A stretch of DNA of 64,000 nucleotides from assembly GCF_021117425.1 (NCBI RefSeq), contig NZ_CP088298.1:2170001-2234000 (forward strand). The letters run 5' to 3'. Each line of letters opens with the position of its first letter. The stretch's first letter is position 1. Under the pieces are notes generated by a model, which saw nothing but the letters and a program-made list of their open reading frames with translations, had not been told where the DNA came from and did not search any database. Below are positions 18,162 through 27,910 of this stretch, in pieces. The position numbers and the translations under genes were made by a program. The DNA is from Brevibacterium zhoupengii (lineage in GTDB: Bacteria > Actinomycetota > Actinomycetes > Actinomycetales > Brevibacteriaceae).

Positions 18162-21100
18162 ATGATCCTAACGGTTGTCGCTCTCGCCGGACTCATCATT
18201 GTCACACCCTTCATCACGCGTATGCTGGGCCGGGCCAGCGGTTGGCCCCTGGCCGTGGCCTACCTGGGCATCGCGGCCCTGTTCACCCCTACCGCCGCCG
18301 AGGTGATGGCCGGGTCCACCCCGGAAGTGAGCTACCAGTGGATTCCCACCTTCGGTGTCGACCTGGCGCTGCGCGCCGACGGCCTCGGCGTCATCTTCAC
18401 CTACATCGCCCTGATCATCGGGGCGGTCGTCTTCGTCTATTCGACCGGATACCTGGACCGCGGACGGAACACGAGCTTCTACTGGCTGATGGTGATCTTC
18501 ACCTTCTCGATGGTCATGCTCGTCCTCAGCAACGACCTTCTGCTGCTCTTCGTCTGCTGGGAGCTGACCTCCCTGGCTTCGTTCTTCCTCATCGCCAGGT
18601 CTGGGTCGCCCGGCCAAGCGCCTGCGCTGCGCACCATGTTCATCACGTTCTTCGGCGGATTGTCCCTGCTGGTGGCCACCGGTGTGATCATCGCAGTGAC
18701 CGGCACCACGAACGTCCATGAGGCACTGAGCTCACCGGTCTGGTCAGCCCAGGCGCCGGTGACGACTCTGGTCGCGCTCCTCATCGCCGTTGCAGCGATG
18801 ACCAAGTCGGCTCAGTTCCCTTTTCACTCGTGGCTGCCCGACGCGATGGCCGCGGCCACTCCGGTCTCCGCGTATCTGCACGCGGCCGCCGTGGTCAAGG
18901 CCGGCATCTTCCTGCTGCTGCGTTTCACCCCGGCATTTCATGCCACGCCGGCGTGGAACACCCTGCTCATCGTCGCCGGCCTCATCACCGCCTGCATCGG
19001 CGGGTGGTTCGCCCTCAACCAATACGACGTCAAGAAGCTGATGGCCTATTCCACGGTCTCCCAGCTGGGACTCATCACCGCGGTGATCGGCATCGGCTCC
19101 GAGGTCGCAATCGCCGCTGCCACCCTGCACGTCATTGCCCACGCCCTGTTCAAATCGGGTCTGTTCATGATGGTCGGCGTCGTCGATCACCTCACCGGAA
19201 CTCGCGAACTGACCCGCATCCCACGCCTGATGCGCGCTGCACCGGCATCGTTCATCGTCATGATCGTCGGCTGTGCCTCCATGTCGGGCATCCCGCCGCT
19301 GCTTGGGTTCGTGTCGAAGGAGGCACTGTTCACCGCTTTCGGCGATACACCCGGTTCCGCCTGGACCGGGTGGGCTGCTCTGCTGGTGGCCGTCGGTGCT
19401 TCGGTGCTCACCTTCGCCTACTGCGCGAAGACCGTGTGGGGCGCATTCCTCGACGGCAAGCCCGTGGAGCGAGCACGTCTGGGTCACGGTTCTCCGGTCA
19501 TGCTCATTGCCGCCGCGGTGCCGATCCTCGCTTCGGTTCCGCTGAGTTTCGCTCTGTTCGTCTTCGACAACCCCATCAGCCAAGCGGTCAGGGCCGCCCT
19601 GTACGAATCGACAGGTCCGGTGCACCTGGCATTGTGGCACGGGGTGAACGTCGAACTCATCGCCTCATTGCTGATCATCGCGATCGGTGTGGTCATCATC
19701 CTCAACCGGTCCCGCGTCTTCGTCTTCTTCCACCGCGCCACCCTCGGCTTCGACGGAGCCGACCTCATCAACGGTCTCACCTGGGCACTGCGCAGGGTCG
19801 GCCGAGGCCTCGGCGTCTTCGTCAAGCCGATGAATTCCGGTCCCTACCTGGCGATGTCGCTAGGCGGACTGGCCGTTCTCGCATTCACCGCAGTCCCAAT
19901 CATCTATTCGGACCTGCCTCCGCTGCAGGAAGGTCTGTGGCGGCCCATCGACATTGTTCTTCTCGTCCTCATCACCGCGGCCGTGCTCGTCGTCTGCACC
20001 TCCCATTCGCGTCTGACAACGGTCGTGGCACTCTCGGGAGTCGGCATTCTGGCGACCGTGCAGATTCTGGCGCTCGGTGCCCCGGACGTCACGCTCACTC
20101 AGCTGCTGGTCGAGGCGATGACGATCATCGTCATCATGCTGGTTCTGCAGAAGCTTCCCCGCTCGTTCTGGAGATATCCCAAGCGTCTGCAGGCCACCCG
20201 CGTGATCTTCGCCCTCGTCGTCGGACTGGCGGCCACCGTGCTGACACTGGCATTGAACGGTCGACGCGAACGGTCCGACCTCGGTCTTTACTACATCGAC
20301 AACGCTCCCGACATCAGCGGCGGGCACAACATCGTCAATACCATCCTCGTTGAGTTCCGTGCTCTGGATACACTCGGGGAGCTCACTGTCCTCGGCATGG
20401 CCGGGATCGCGATCGTCGCAGTGATGTCAACGGTCAAGGACAAGTTCATCGATCCGCCCGCGGAGAACATTCCCGAACCCCCGCGGCAGGCCTGGGTCTC
20501 GATCCGGCCCCGCGGCACCACCGCCTACCGTGGTGTCCACGAAGCCTGGCCCAACGTGATCCCCCAACAGCTGACGATCAGAGTGCTCGGCCCGCTTCTG
20601 GGCCTGACCTCGCTGGTGATCTTCTGGCGCGGCCACAACGAGCCCGGCGGCGGCTTCATCGCAGCGCTGGTCGGATCAGCAGTCATCGGCCTCCTCTACA
20701 TGTCCACAGCCAAAGACCGAGCCATCGGACCACCACGAGCACCGCTGTACCTCATCGGTTCCGGCGTAGCCACCGCGGTCGTGACCGGACTCATCGGACT
20801 CATCGCCGCAGGTTCGTTCCTCGAGCCCCTGCACACGGAGTTCCTCGGACAGCACCTGACGACGTCGATGCTCTTCGACGTGGGCGTCTACCTTGCGGTG
20901 CTCGGCCTGATTCTGCTGTCCTTCAACCTCCTGGGCGTTTCGGACTCTGCGGCGACTCCAGCCGGTGATGACGTACTGACCAACGGCATCATCCGCCGCG
21001 ACGTCGAACGGACCCGTGAGCGCGCCGATGAGCTCCTCTACGGTGAACTCAGCGGCCCCTTGGACGCGATCAGAGGGGAGAGGCCTCCCCGTGACCGGCG

Positions 21101-21242
21101 GTCGAAGGTCGCCGACCCGGATGCGAAGGTCAAAGCCTCCTCCACCCATATCCTCCGCGGTGATGCACCCGTCGAAGGGCCCGGCGACGAGGCATCGGAA
21201 CAGTCACCAACAGATGAGCAGGAGGGTGCGAGATGGTCCTAG
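18162..21242 (+). CDS. mrpA: Na+/H+ antiporter subunit A with fused subunit B (MrpAB)
   Basis: A 1026-residue polytopic protein, the largest part of the Mrp multi-subunit sodium/proton antiporter. Residues 1 to about 500 are the NuoL-like antiporter module (SAQFPFHSWLPDAMAAATPVSAYLHAAAVVKAGIFLLLRF), followed by the MrpA C-terminal part and, from about residue 803 (LTIRVLGPLLGLTSLVIFWRGHNEPGGGFIAALV), an MrpB domain. No separate mrpB gene exists. The start ATG 18162 follows TGAGG and matches the hydrophobic family N-terminus MILTVVALAG. It overlaps mrpC by ten bases. Confidence 0.95.
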   Translation: MILTVVALAGLIIVTPFITRMLGRASGWPLAVAYLGIAALFTPTAAEVMAGSTPEVSYQWIPTFGVDLALRADGLGVIFTYIALIIGAVVFVYSTGYLDRGRNTSFYWLMVIFTFSMVMLVLSNDLLLLFVCWELTSLASFFLIARSGSPGQAPALRTMFITFFGGLSLLVATGVIIAVTGTTNVHEALSSPVWSAQAPVTTLVALLIAVAAMTKSAQFPFHSWLPDAMAAATPVSAYLHAAAVVKAGIFLLLRFTPAFHATPAWNTLLIVAGLITACIGGWFALNQYDVKKLMAYSTVSQLGLITAVIGIGSEVAIAAATLHVIAHALFKSGLFMMVGVVDHLTGTRELTRIPRLMRAAPASFIVMIVGCASMSGIPPLLGFVSKEALFTAFGDTPGSAWTGWAALLVAVGASVLTFAYCAKTVWGAFLDGKPVERARLGHGSPVMLIAAAVPILASVPLSFALFVFDNPISQAVRAALYESTGPVHLALWHGVNVELIASLLIIAIGVVIILNRSRVFVFFHRATLGFDGADLINGLTWALRRVGRGLGVFVKPMNSGPYLAMSLGGLAVLAFTAVPIIYSDLPPLQEGLWRPIDIVLLVLITAAVLVVCTSHSRLTTVVALSGVGILATVQILALGAPDVTLTQLLVEAMTIIVIMLVLQKLPRSFWRYPKRLQATRVIFALVVGLAATVLTLALNGRRERSDLGLYYIDNAPDISGGHNIVNTILVEFRALDTLGELTVLGMAGIAIVAVMSTVKDKFIDPPAENIPEPPRQAWVSIRPRGTTAYRGVHEAWPNVIPQQLTIRVLGPLLGLTSLVIFWRGHNEPGGGFIAALVGSAVIGLLYMSTAKDRAIGPPRAPLYLIGSGVATAVVTGLIGLIAAGSFLEPLHTEFLGQHLTTSMLFDVGVYLAVLGLILLSFNLLGVSDSAATPAGDDVLTNGIIRRDVERTRERADELLYGELSGPLDAIRGERPPRDRRSKVADPDAKVKASSTHILRGDAPVEGPGDEASEQSPTDEQEGARWS

Positions 21243-21565
21243 CCCTCACAATCGGAGTGCTCACCGCCGGTGGTGTGTACCTCATGATGCAGCGGTCGAT
21301 GGTCAGAGGAGTCTTCGGACTCACTCTCATCTCCCACGCTGCGAACTTCATCCTCCTCTCCGCCGGGGTCGGCGCCTGGCGCGTCGAACCGCTGAGCAAT
21401 CGTGGAGATCAGAGCCTGGCGGCAGACCCGTTGCCGCAGGCCTTCGTCCTCACCGCCATCGTCATCACTTTGGCGGTGACGATCTTCATGCTCGCCCTGG
21501 CCGTCCTGGGTCACGACGATGATCAGAAACGAGCCCCCGAGACAGGGGAGGGCCGCGAATCATGA
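21233..21565 (+). CDS. mrpC: Na+/H+ antiporter subunit C
   Basis: A 110-residue NuoK-like membrane subunit with three helices and the core GVYLMMQRSMVRGVFGLTLISHAANFILLSAG and DPLPQAFVLTAIVITLAVTIFMLAL. It is translationally coupled to mrpA (10-base overlap) and mrpD (4-base overlap). It forms part of the membrane antiporter complex. Confidence 0.95.
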   Translation: MVLALTIGVLTAGGVYLMMQRSMVRGVFGLTLISHAANFILLSAGVGAWRVEPLSNRGDQSLAADPLPQAFVLTAIVITLAVTIFMLALAVLGHDDDQKRAPETGEGRES

Positions 21566-23079
21566 ACCCCGCCTTCCTGCTCCTGCTCATCGGCCTGCCG
21601 CTTCTGTTCTCGGCGCTGAGCGTGCTCATCACCTCCCGCACCTTCGACCGCATCCTGCTGCTGGCGGCCCCGAGCTTCGTCGGCGTCTCCGGCATCGTCC
21701 TGCTCATCGTCCACCAACGGCAGCCCGTGCTTGCCCACTCCGTGGGCGGATACGTCCCCGGCCTGGCCATCCCCTTCGTCTCCGACACGTTCACCGCTCT
21801 GATGCTGGTGCTCACCTCCGTCGTCGCCGTCGTCAGCTGCATCTTCCTGATCACCACAGGTGAGGACCAATACCGGTTCGTCCCGGCACTGATCCTGATG
21901 ATGCTCACCGGCGTCTACGGTGCGCTGCTGACCGGAGACCTCTTCAACTTCTTCGTGTTCATCGAAGTCATGGTCCTGCCGGCCTACGCCCTCATCGCGG
22001 TCACCGGAACCTGGCGCCGCCTCGGCGTGGGTCGCATGTACGTCATGGTCAACCTCCTGACCTCGACGATCCTGCTCATCGGGGTGGGCTTCGTCTACGG
22101 AGCCACCGGCACCGTGAACATTGCGGTCCTCGCCCAGATGGGGGCACCGACCGGGCAGGGAGCTCTGGCCATCGGCGTCGTCCTCTTCGCACTGATCATC
22201 AAGGCAGGGGGCGCGCCCTTCCACGGTTGGCTGGTACGCAGCTACCCGAACACCTCGGCGGGCATGATGTCGCTGTTCTCGGGACTGCACTCGAAGGTCG
22301 CTCTCTACGCGATCTATCGGATCTACACCACCATGTACGGTGAACCTGCCGCCTGGGTCAACGTCATCGTCGTCATCGCCATCGCCAGCATCCTCATCGG
22401 CTCAGTGTCCGGATTCGGACAGAACAGGGTGCGCAACGTCCTCGCCTTCCAGATGACCGGCGGGGTCGGACACATACTGCTCGGTGTGGTCCTCCTGACC
22501 TCGACTGCGCTGGGCGCCGGTGCCTTCTACATGGTCCACCACATGATCACGATGTCTGGGCTGCTGCTCATCATGGGAGCCGTCGAACAGACCTACGGCA
22601 GCGGCTCATTCAAGAAGCTCACCGGGCTGGCCAGCCGAGAAAGGTGGGCGACGATCCTGATGATCCTGGGCCTGTTCTCCCTCATCGGCCTCCCGCCCAC
22701 CTCGGGCCTGTGGGGCAAGGTCGGACTCATCACCGCTGCTACCGGCAGCGAAGGCACACTGGGCTGGTGGTTGGCCGGCGCAATCGTGCTCGGAGCCCTG
22801 ATCAGTCTGCTGGCTCTCCAACGCCTGTGGCGAAACACCTTCTGGGGGCCGCCGATGCAGACCTACCGACCCGATTCCGCCGAGACCGGACGCGCCCCTG
22901 CAGTACCGATCACCAGAAGCGTCCGGATACCCGCGCGACTGCTGGTGCCCGGCACGATCATGATCGCTTTGTCGGTGGCGATCTTCGCCTACCCCGCACC
23001 GCTGCTTGAGGTCACTTCTCGCGCCGCTGCAGCATTGCTTGACCACAGTGCCTACATCGAGGCGGTGACGGCACAATGA
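21562..23079 (+). CDS. mrpD: Na+/H+ antiporter subunit D
   Basis: A 505-residue NuoM/N-like subunit. The proton-channel segment FALIIKAGGAPFHGWLVRSYPNTSAGMMSLFSGLHSKVALYAIYRIY carries the conserved lysine, and GDLFNFFVFIEVMVLPAYALIAV the conserved glutamate. About 14 hydrophobic helices are visible. It is coupled to mrpC and mrpE by ATGA-type overlaps. Confidence 0.95.
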   Translation: MNPAFLLLLIGLPLLFSALSVLITSRTFDRILLLAAPSFVGVSGIVLLIVHQRQPVLAHSVGGYVPGLAIPFVSDTFTALMLVLTSVVAVVSCIFLITTGEDQYRFVPALILMMLTGVYGALLTGDLFNFFVFIEVMVLPAYALIAVTGTWRRLGVGRMYVMVNLLTSTILLIGVGFVYGATGTVNIAVLAQMGAPTGQGALAIGVVLFALIIKAGGAPFHGWLVRSYPNTSAGMMSLFSGLHSKVALYAIYRIYTTMYGEPAAWVNVIVVIAIASILIGSVSGFGQNRVRNVLAFQMTGGVGHILLGVVLLTSTALGAGAFYMVHHMITMSGLLLIMGAVEQTYGSGSFKKLTGLASRERWATILMILGLFSLIGLPPTSGLWGKVGLITAATGSEGTLGWWLAGAIVLGALISLLALQRLWRNTFWGPPMQTYRPDSAETGRAPAVPITRSVRIPARLLVPGTIMIALSVAIFAYPAPLLEVTSRAAAALLDHSAYIEAVTAQ

Positions 23080-23474
23080 TGCGATTCATCCATGCACTGT
23101 CCTATCTCGCCTACATCGGCTGGGCCATCGTGACCGGCTCGCTGACCATCGTCACCCGACTCTTCCGGCCCGGTCAGTATGCGCAGCCGATGATTGTGGA
23201 GATCCCATTGCGGTGCGTGACCGATCTTGAGGTGACCCTGTTCGCCTCGTCGATCACGATCACCCCCGGAACCCTGGTCACGGCCATCGCCGCAGGCACC
23301 TCCACACAGCCGCCGGTGCTCTTCGTCCACGCCCTGTTTGAGGAATCCGAAGAGGCGGCGATGGAAGGTCTCTACGACATGGAGTCACGACTGCTGGCAA
23401 TGACACGGGGGCGGGCACCGTCCTCACCACCGACCGCCTCCGACGAGGTTGTACAGGAGGAAGAGCGCTCATGA
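23076..23474 (+). CDS. mrpE: Na+/H+ antiporter subunit E
   Basis: A 132-residue subunit with an N-terminal membrane helix (ALSYLAYIGWAIVTGSLTIVTRLF) and a soluble domain with VEIPLRCVTDLEVTLFASSITITPGTLV, the family core. A polar tail ends the protein. It overlaps mrpD and mrpF by four bases each. Confidence 0.93.
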   Translation: MMRFIHALSYLAYIGWAIVTGSLTIVTRLFRPGQYAQPMIVEIPLRCVTDLEVTLFASSITITPGTLVTAIAAGTSTQPPVLFVHALFEESEEAAMEGLYDMESRLLAMTRGRAPSSPPTASDEVVQEEERS

Positions 23475-23731
23475 CCGTTGTCGTCAGCATCTGCATCATC
23501 ATCCTCGCCGCGGCCGTCATCGTGGGCCTGGTCCGTGTACTGACCGCCAAGGACCTGGGTTCGCGCGCGATCGTCAGCGATCTCATGTACTTCTCCGCCA
23601 TCGGTATGCTCACCATGTTCGGCATCCTCGTCTCCTCGTCGATCGTCCTCGATGCGATCTTCCTGTCATCCATGGTCGGCATCCTGGCCACTGTCGCTCT
23701 GTCACGAATCCTCACCAGGGGGCTGCGCTGA
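23471..23731 (+). CDS. mrpF: Na+/H+ antiporter subunit F
   Basis: An 86-residue subunit with three hydrophobic helices and the family segment VRVLTAKDLGSRAIVSDLMYFSAIGMLTMFGI. It overlaps mrpE by four bases and mrpG by one (TGATG). Confidence 0.93.
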   Translation: MTVVVSICIIILAAAVIVGLVRVLTAKDLGSRAIVSDLMYFSAIGMLTMFGILVSSSIVLDAIFLSSMVGILATVALSRILTRGLR

Positions 23732-24135
23732 TGAATGATGCTGTGGCAACTACCCTGGTCGGAATCTTCGGGATCACCGGCTCGCTGCTCATGCTTTTCT
23801 CTGCCATCGCGATGTTCCGGGTCCGCGACGCGTTGTCCCGAATCAACGTGTTCTCGCCGGCAACCGGGATGGGCATGCCCCTGATCGTGGCGGCAGTCTA
23901 TGTCTACGACCTCCACGCCGAAGGCTTCAGCTGGGGCTCTCTGCTGATGGCCGTCGTGGCTGTGCTGTGCTTGATCATCGTTTCGTCCGTGGCCAGCAAC
24001 ACGCTCTCGCGGGCCAGTGTGCTCTCTGGGCAGCCTGTGTACCGAAAAACAGCACCGAATCGGTTGGCCCGCCCACCTGCAGGCGTCGTTGACGACGACC
24101 CCGACTCTCCTGATCATCCGAGGACTGGGGCTTGA
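23731..24135 (+). CDS. mrpG: Na+/H+ antiporter subunit G
   Basis: A 134-residue subunit with three helices and the MrpG segment FRVRDALSRINVFSPATGMGMPLIVAAVYVY. The ATG at 23731 overlaps the mrpF stop; longer in-frame starts lie inside mrpF and were rejected. This closes the operon mrpA(B)CDEFG, which exports Na+ in exchange for protons and supports salt and alkali tolerance. Confidence 0.92.
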   Translation: MNDAVATTLVGIFGITGSLLMLFSAIAMFRVRDALSRINVFSPATGMGMPLIVAAVYVYDLHAEGFSWGSLLMAVVAVLCLIIVSSVASNTLSRASVLSGQPVYRKTAPNRLARPPAGVVDDDPDSPDHPRTGA

Positions 24136-24175
24136 GCTGTTGGGTCCTGGCAGCTGAGTTCGGGGCCCGGGCAGG

Positions 24176-24898
24176 CTAGTCCTTGCCCGTGGTGCGCATC
24201 GTGATGTTGATCCTGCCGCCGCCGAGGTGGTCCAGCCGGCCGTGCGCAGGTGCGGTTGAGTCGAGGATCTTCGTCACCCCGTGAAAGGCGAAGCGGGCGG
24301 GCCCTCCGAAGACGAAGGCATCGCCGGAGGCCAGACGAATGTCCTCATAGGGTTTGTTGCGGTTGTCGGTGTTGCCGAACCGGAAGATGCATGTGTCTCC
24401 GAGGGATAGAGACACGACAGGAGCGGGGTCGAACTCGTCCTTGTCCTGGTGCATCCCCATCTTCGCCTGACCGTCGTAGTAGTTGACGAGCGCCACATCG
24501 GGTTGGTAACTCTCCGGAACGAGGCCCCACAAGTTCGGTGCATCAGCGGGGGAGTCGGGATCATCGGCGACCACCTCGGCAGCGTGGGAGACGACCTGGC
24601 TGCCCAGGCGAGTCATCCAGTCTGGGAACGACATGACGCGCTGGCCATTGACATCACGCGCGTGCCGATCGTAGCGGCCGGGCTGCCAATGCCAGCCCAG
24701 CCCGATGGTTCTCACACTCATCGGATGCCCGGCGATCGACGTCGCATGTGCCGGCACCGGCCCCGACTGCCATTTCGCGTACTGCCGGATGATCCAATCC
24801 TGAGCTGCGGCATCGAGGAACCCGGGCAACCACACCGCCCCCGGTGCGATGACATGGGGGCGGCGGTCGAAGGCCTCGTCGGCGAAGAGTGACTCCAT
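24176..24898 (-). CDS. AlkB-type Fe(II)/2-oxoglutarate-dependent dioxygenase
   Basis: A 240-residue protein of the AlkB family, which removes alkyl groups from nucleic acid bases by oxidation. The iron ligands are visible as the HxD in MGMHQDKDEFD and the histidine in FAFHGVTKI, and the 2-oxoglutarate-binding arginines lie in the C-terminal GGRINITMRTTG. The segment YQPDVALVNYYDGQAKMGMHQDKD is typical. It runs opposite to the mrp operon and is followed upstream by the FAD oxidoreductase gene on the same strand. Confidence 0.9.
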   Translation of the reverse strand: MESLFADEAFDRRPHVIAPGAVWLPGFLDAAAQDWIIRQYAKWQSGPVPAHATSIAGHPMSVRTIGLGWHWQPGRYDRHARDVNGQRVMSFPDWMTRLGSQVVSHAAEVVADDPDSPADAPNLWGLVPESYQPDVALVNYYDGQAKMGMHQDKDEFDPAPVVSLSLGDTCIFRFGNTDNRNKPYEDIRLASGDAFVFGGPARFAFHGVTKILDSTAPAHGRLDHLGGGRINITMRTTGKD

Positions 24899-24915
24899 GG
24901 CAGGACGATTCGAGC

Positions 24916-26124
24916 TCAGAGGTCAGTGAGTTCGATCGACTGGTCCTGCAATCGTGCGGCGGACACGCTCTTGCCGATGAGTGCCCGGAGTTCGTCACCG
25001 ACATCCCAGATGTTGACGTTCATCGCGGCGGTGACGTCTCCGCTGCGAGTCCAGAAGACGATGAATTCCCCGCTTGATCTGTCGCCGCGGATGACGACGT
25101 CATCGTCACTTGAGCCGTGGCCGACGTATTCCATGCCGAGATCGTACTGATCGGTGTAGAAGTACGGTTCCCAGTCGTATTCCTGGTCTCCACCGGTGAT
25201 GGTCGCTGCGGCGACTTCGGCCTGGCGAACGGCGTTGTCCCAGTGTTCGACGCGCAGACGCTGGTTGAGCAACGTGTTCTGCGCGGCTGCGATATCGCCG
25301 ATGGCGAGGATATTGGCATCGCTGGAGCGCATACGCTCATCGACGATGACGCCGTTATCGGTCTCCAGCCCAGCAGACGCGGCAAGTTCAATGGTGGGGT
25401 CTGCGCCGATTCCCACAACGACCAGGTCGGCAGGAAGGTCACCGGCACTGGTTTTGACGGTTTCGACGGCCTTCGTTCCTGAGAATCCTGTGGTGTCAGC
25501 CTCGGTGACGAACTTGATGCCGTTGGCCTTGTGGAGCTCTTCGAAGTACTCACCGATCTCCTTCCCGAGGGCCGACTTGAGTGGGGGAGTCGAACGCAGG
25601 ACGACGGTGACATCGCTGCCGGCGTTCTGGGCAGCCGCAGCGACTTCGAGACCGACCCAGCCGCCGCCGATGATGACGACTTTGCTGCCCTGACTGAGCT
25701 GAGAACGGATTGCTACGGCATCACCGGCATCGCGCAGGGTGTGGATATTGCCCAGATCGGCGCCGGGCACGTCCAAGGACCGCGGAGTCGAACCGGTCGC
25801 CAATATCACCTGTCCGTAGACCAGGCTGTCGCCGTTGTCGAGTGTGAGGCTCTGCTGTTGGGGATCCAAGCCTGTGACCGTGGTGCCGAAGAACGTCGTG
25901 ACTTCGTGGGCGGGGTACCAGTCCTCTCCGCGCAGCGCCGACTCTGCAGGATCTGAGCCTTCGAGCATGACCTTCTTCGACAAGTCCGGACGGTAGTAGG
26001 GTGCTGCCGGGTCGGCGCCGATGAGAGCGATCGACCCGGTGTAGCCACCGTCGCGCAGAGCCTCGACTGCGGTTCCGCCGCCGATTCCTGCGCCGATGAT
26101 GACAGTTCCGAATTCCTGAGCCAT
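24916..26124 (-). CDS. FAD/NAD(P)-dependent oxidoreductase (ferredoxin/rubredoxin reductase type)
   Basis: A 402-residue flavoprotein with two Rossmann motifs: GTVIIGAGIGGGTAVEALR at the N-terminus for FAD and VVIIGGGWVGLEVAAAAQNAG around residue 150 for NAD(P). The segments YYRPDLSKKVML, ILATGSTPRSLDVPG and NILAIGDIAAAQN place it with ferredoxin reductases of the BphA4/rubredoxin reductase kind. Its electron-acceptor partner is not encoded nearby. Start ATG 26124 follows GAAGGA; the GTG-like start five codons upstream is less likely. Confidence 0.9.
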   Translation of the reverse strand: MAQEFGTVIIGAGIGGGTAVEALRDGGYTGSIALIGADPAAPYYRPDLSKKVMLEGSDPAESALRGEDWYPAHEVTTFFGTTVTGLDPQQQSLTLDNGDSLVYGQVILATGSTPRSLDVPGADLGNIHTLRDAGDAVAIRSQLSQGSKVVIIGGGWVGLEVAAAAQNAGSDVTVVLRSTPPLKSALGKEIGEYFEELHKANGIKFVTEADTTGFSGTKAVETVKTSAGDLPADLVVVGIGADPTIELAASAGLETDNGVIVDERMRSSDANILAIGDIAAAQNTLLNQRLRVEHWDNAVRQAEVAAATITGGDQEYDWEPYFYTDQYDLGMEYVGHGSSDDDVVIRGDRSSGEFIVFWTRSGDVTAAMNVNIWDVGDELRALIGKSVSAARLQDQSIELTDL

Positions 26125-26256
26125 TGTCTGTCCTTCCACGAGGGGGTTTCCTCCACCTTGTACCGACTGTCTCGGCGAGTCAACTGACGCCGGACCTGCA
26201 CAGGTAGGAACCCGTTTTGTGCACCACGGGACCTTCGGCGTAAAGTGAAGAACGAA

Positions 26257-26329
26257 GGGGCTTTAGCTCAGTTGGTAGAGCGTTTCGTTCGCAATGAAAA
26301 GGTCAGGGGTTCGATTCCCCTAAGCTCCA
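26257..26329 (+). tRNA. tRNA-Ala (anticodon CGC)
   Basis: A complete 73-base cloverleaf: acceptor GGGGCTT/AAGCTCC with the alanine identity pair G3-U70, D arm GCTC AGTTGGTA GAGC, anticodon stem TTTCG/TGAAA around loop TTCGCAA (anticodon CGC, reads GCG), T arm AGGGG TTCGATT CCCCT. No CCA is encoded. Its 3' end is the insertion site of the element that follows. Confidence 0.95.
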
Positions 26330-26330
26330 C
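26314..26330 (+). repeat. attL core of the integrated element
   Basis: ATTCCCCTAAGCTCCAC, covering the T-stem and acceptor 3' side of tRNA-Ala. It is identical to the copy at 35273-35289. The tRNA is kept intact, as usual for tyrosine integrases using tRNA 3' ends. Confidence 0.9.
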
Positions 26331-26391
26331 TTCAGGATAGCACGTTCCGCGTGTTTTCGGGGTTTTCGCCTAGAACTCGGGGATGCTGGCT

Positions 26392-26460
26392 CTAGTCCCA
26401 GTGGTCATGAGTAGTCACGAATCATCGTTAATCGGTACAGGACTAGTCCCCTGGTAGTCC
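26392..26460 (+). repeat. Putative left integrase arm-type sites
   Basis: CTAGTCCCCTGGTAGTCC at 26443-26460 holds two TAGTCC half-sites 11 bases apart. Degenerate copies lie at 26392-26400 (CTAGTCCCA) and 26412-26417 (TAGTCA). A near-identical 18-mer occurs next to attR. They directly precede the integrase -10 box. Confidence 0.65.
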
Positions 26461-26466
26461 TATACT
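26461..26466 (+). promoter_or_regulatory. -10 box of the integrase gene (leaderless layout)
   Basis: TATACT, six bases before the integrase ATG and directly after the 18-base arm-type repeat. Integrase bound at the repeat would cover the promoter spacer, which suggests autoregulation. Confidence 0.55.
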
Positions 26467-26472
26467 GAGCGC

Positions 26473-27669
26473 ATGGCGAAGACCGAGAAACTACCCACAG
26501 GCATCAACCGAACCCCCAAAGGCAAGTACCGTGCCCGCGTCTACTTCCAAGGACGGCAGCAGTCCATAGGGCAGTTCGACACCCTCACAGACGCTAAGGC
26601 AGGCCTGTCCATTGCCAAGTCTGAAATAGTGCGTGGCGTATTCGTCCCCATGTCCACACGCAAAGCCCAAGCGAAACAGGAACAACAGGCACAGGAACGC
26701 TCCGCGATCACCGTCGATCAAGTAGTGGAGGACTACCTAAAGTTCCTCAGAACGTCGGGGAAAGCTCGGGGCACCATTTACACGTATGAGTCTCGGATGC
26801 GAACCCACCTGCAACCAAAGCTCGGACACAGGCCCATTGCCGATATCACAGTGAAAGAAATTGAAGACTGGTTCGAGGAACTGACAAAGACCAGAGGGCG
26901 CAGCGTGTCCCGGTCCGTTTATCTCACCACGTCAGCATTCTTCAACTACGCGGCAGGAAACGCACGCGGCCAATCCTCAGCGTTCGAACCCCTCATAGAC
27001 CACTCACCATGCAAAGTGTCCGGTGCCGCTAAGCACCACCCAGAACGCCGTGACAGCGAACCAGTAGCCTCATTGGAGGCCGTTAATTTTGTGGCAGAAT
27101 CAGTGCCCACAGACACCCGCCTAGCGATTCTTTTGGCCGCGTGGTGCGCGTTACGTATGGGTGAGATTCTGGCACTGCAAAGGCAGGACTTCCAAGAGGG
27201 TGAGGGCCATTTCTGGGTGTCGATCACGAAGCAGATACAGGCGCGCGGTAAAGGCTTATACGAGACTGAACCAAAGTCTGAAGCTGGTGTGCGTACTGTG
27301 CCTGTCCCCGCTGCACTGAACAATGATGTGATTCGTCATCTGCGGACGATTGGTGACGCAAAGTCTGCGCTGGTGTTCCCCAGGGCGGGGGAGAAGTGGA
27401 ATCATCCAAATACGTTGCGGAAGCGTTTCAACAATGCACGTGACCTGTGGAATGCCGAGCACCCGAACGATGCCTTGGAGTACTTCACTTTCCATTCTTT
27501 ACGTCATACGGCACTGACCCGCATTGGACAGGCTGGTGCGACGTTAGAGGAACTGAAGCGGTACGCGGGGCATTCGTCTGCCGAGGTTGTGGCGAAGTAT
27601 CAGCACGCGACTAGAGACCGGCTCGCAATGTTGGCGGGGCAGCTCTCCGACCAAATCAAGCCGAAGTAG
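26473..27669 (+). CDS. int: Tyrosine recombinase/phage integrase
   Basis: A 398-residue site-specific recombinase. The N-terminal arm-binding domain (GINRTPKGKYRARVYFQGRQQSIGQFDTLTDAKAGL) is followed by a SAM-like core-binding domain (about 90-180) and the catalytic domain, with Arg in WCALRMGEILALQ, HSLRHTALTRIG (H-x-x-R) and the nucleophile Tyr in VAKYQHATRDRLAML. All catalytic residues are present, so it should be active. It sits directly beside attL, as in most tRNA-integrated elements. Confidence 0.96.
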   Translation: MAKTEKLPTGINRTPKGKYRARVYFQGRQQSIGQFDTLTDAKAGLSIAKSEIVRGVFVPMSTRKAQAKQEQQAQERSAITVDQVVEDYLKFLRTSGKARGTIYTYESRMRTHLQPKLGHRPIADITVKEIEDWFEELTKTRGRSVSRSVYLTTSAFFNYAAGNARGQSSAFEPLIDHSPCKVSGAAKHHPERRDSEPVASLEAVNFVAESVPTDTRLAILLAAWCALRMGEILALQRQDFQEGEGHFWVSITKQIQARGKGLYETEPKSEAGVRTVPVPAALNNDVIRHLRTIGDAKSALVFPRAGEKWNHPNTLRKRFNNARDLWNAEHPNDALEYFTFHSLRHTALTRIGQAGATLEELKRYAGHSSAEVVAKYQHATRDRLAMLAGQLSDQIKPK

Positions 27670-27910
27670 TGCGTTGTAGATTCGCGGTCCGAAATGCAAT
27701 GAACCCGCACTGTACTGTGTCCGTTATCGACACGCCGAAGAAATGTCCACAGGTGAAAAGTTTGGGTGTGGACAGGTGTGGAAAACGGTGTTACGAGCAC
27801 CAGAAGCACATTGGCCATTTGGCCACCCTGACCACTATTCCCGCAGGTAGGCGAACTACACCCATGTCATTCGTAATCTGTGCATAACTGTGGACGGTTT
27901 GAACACAGGT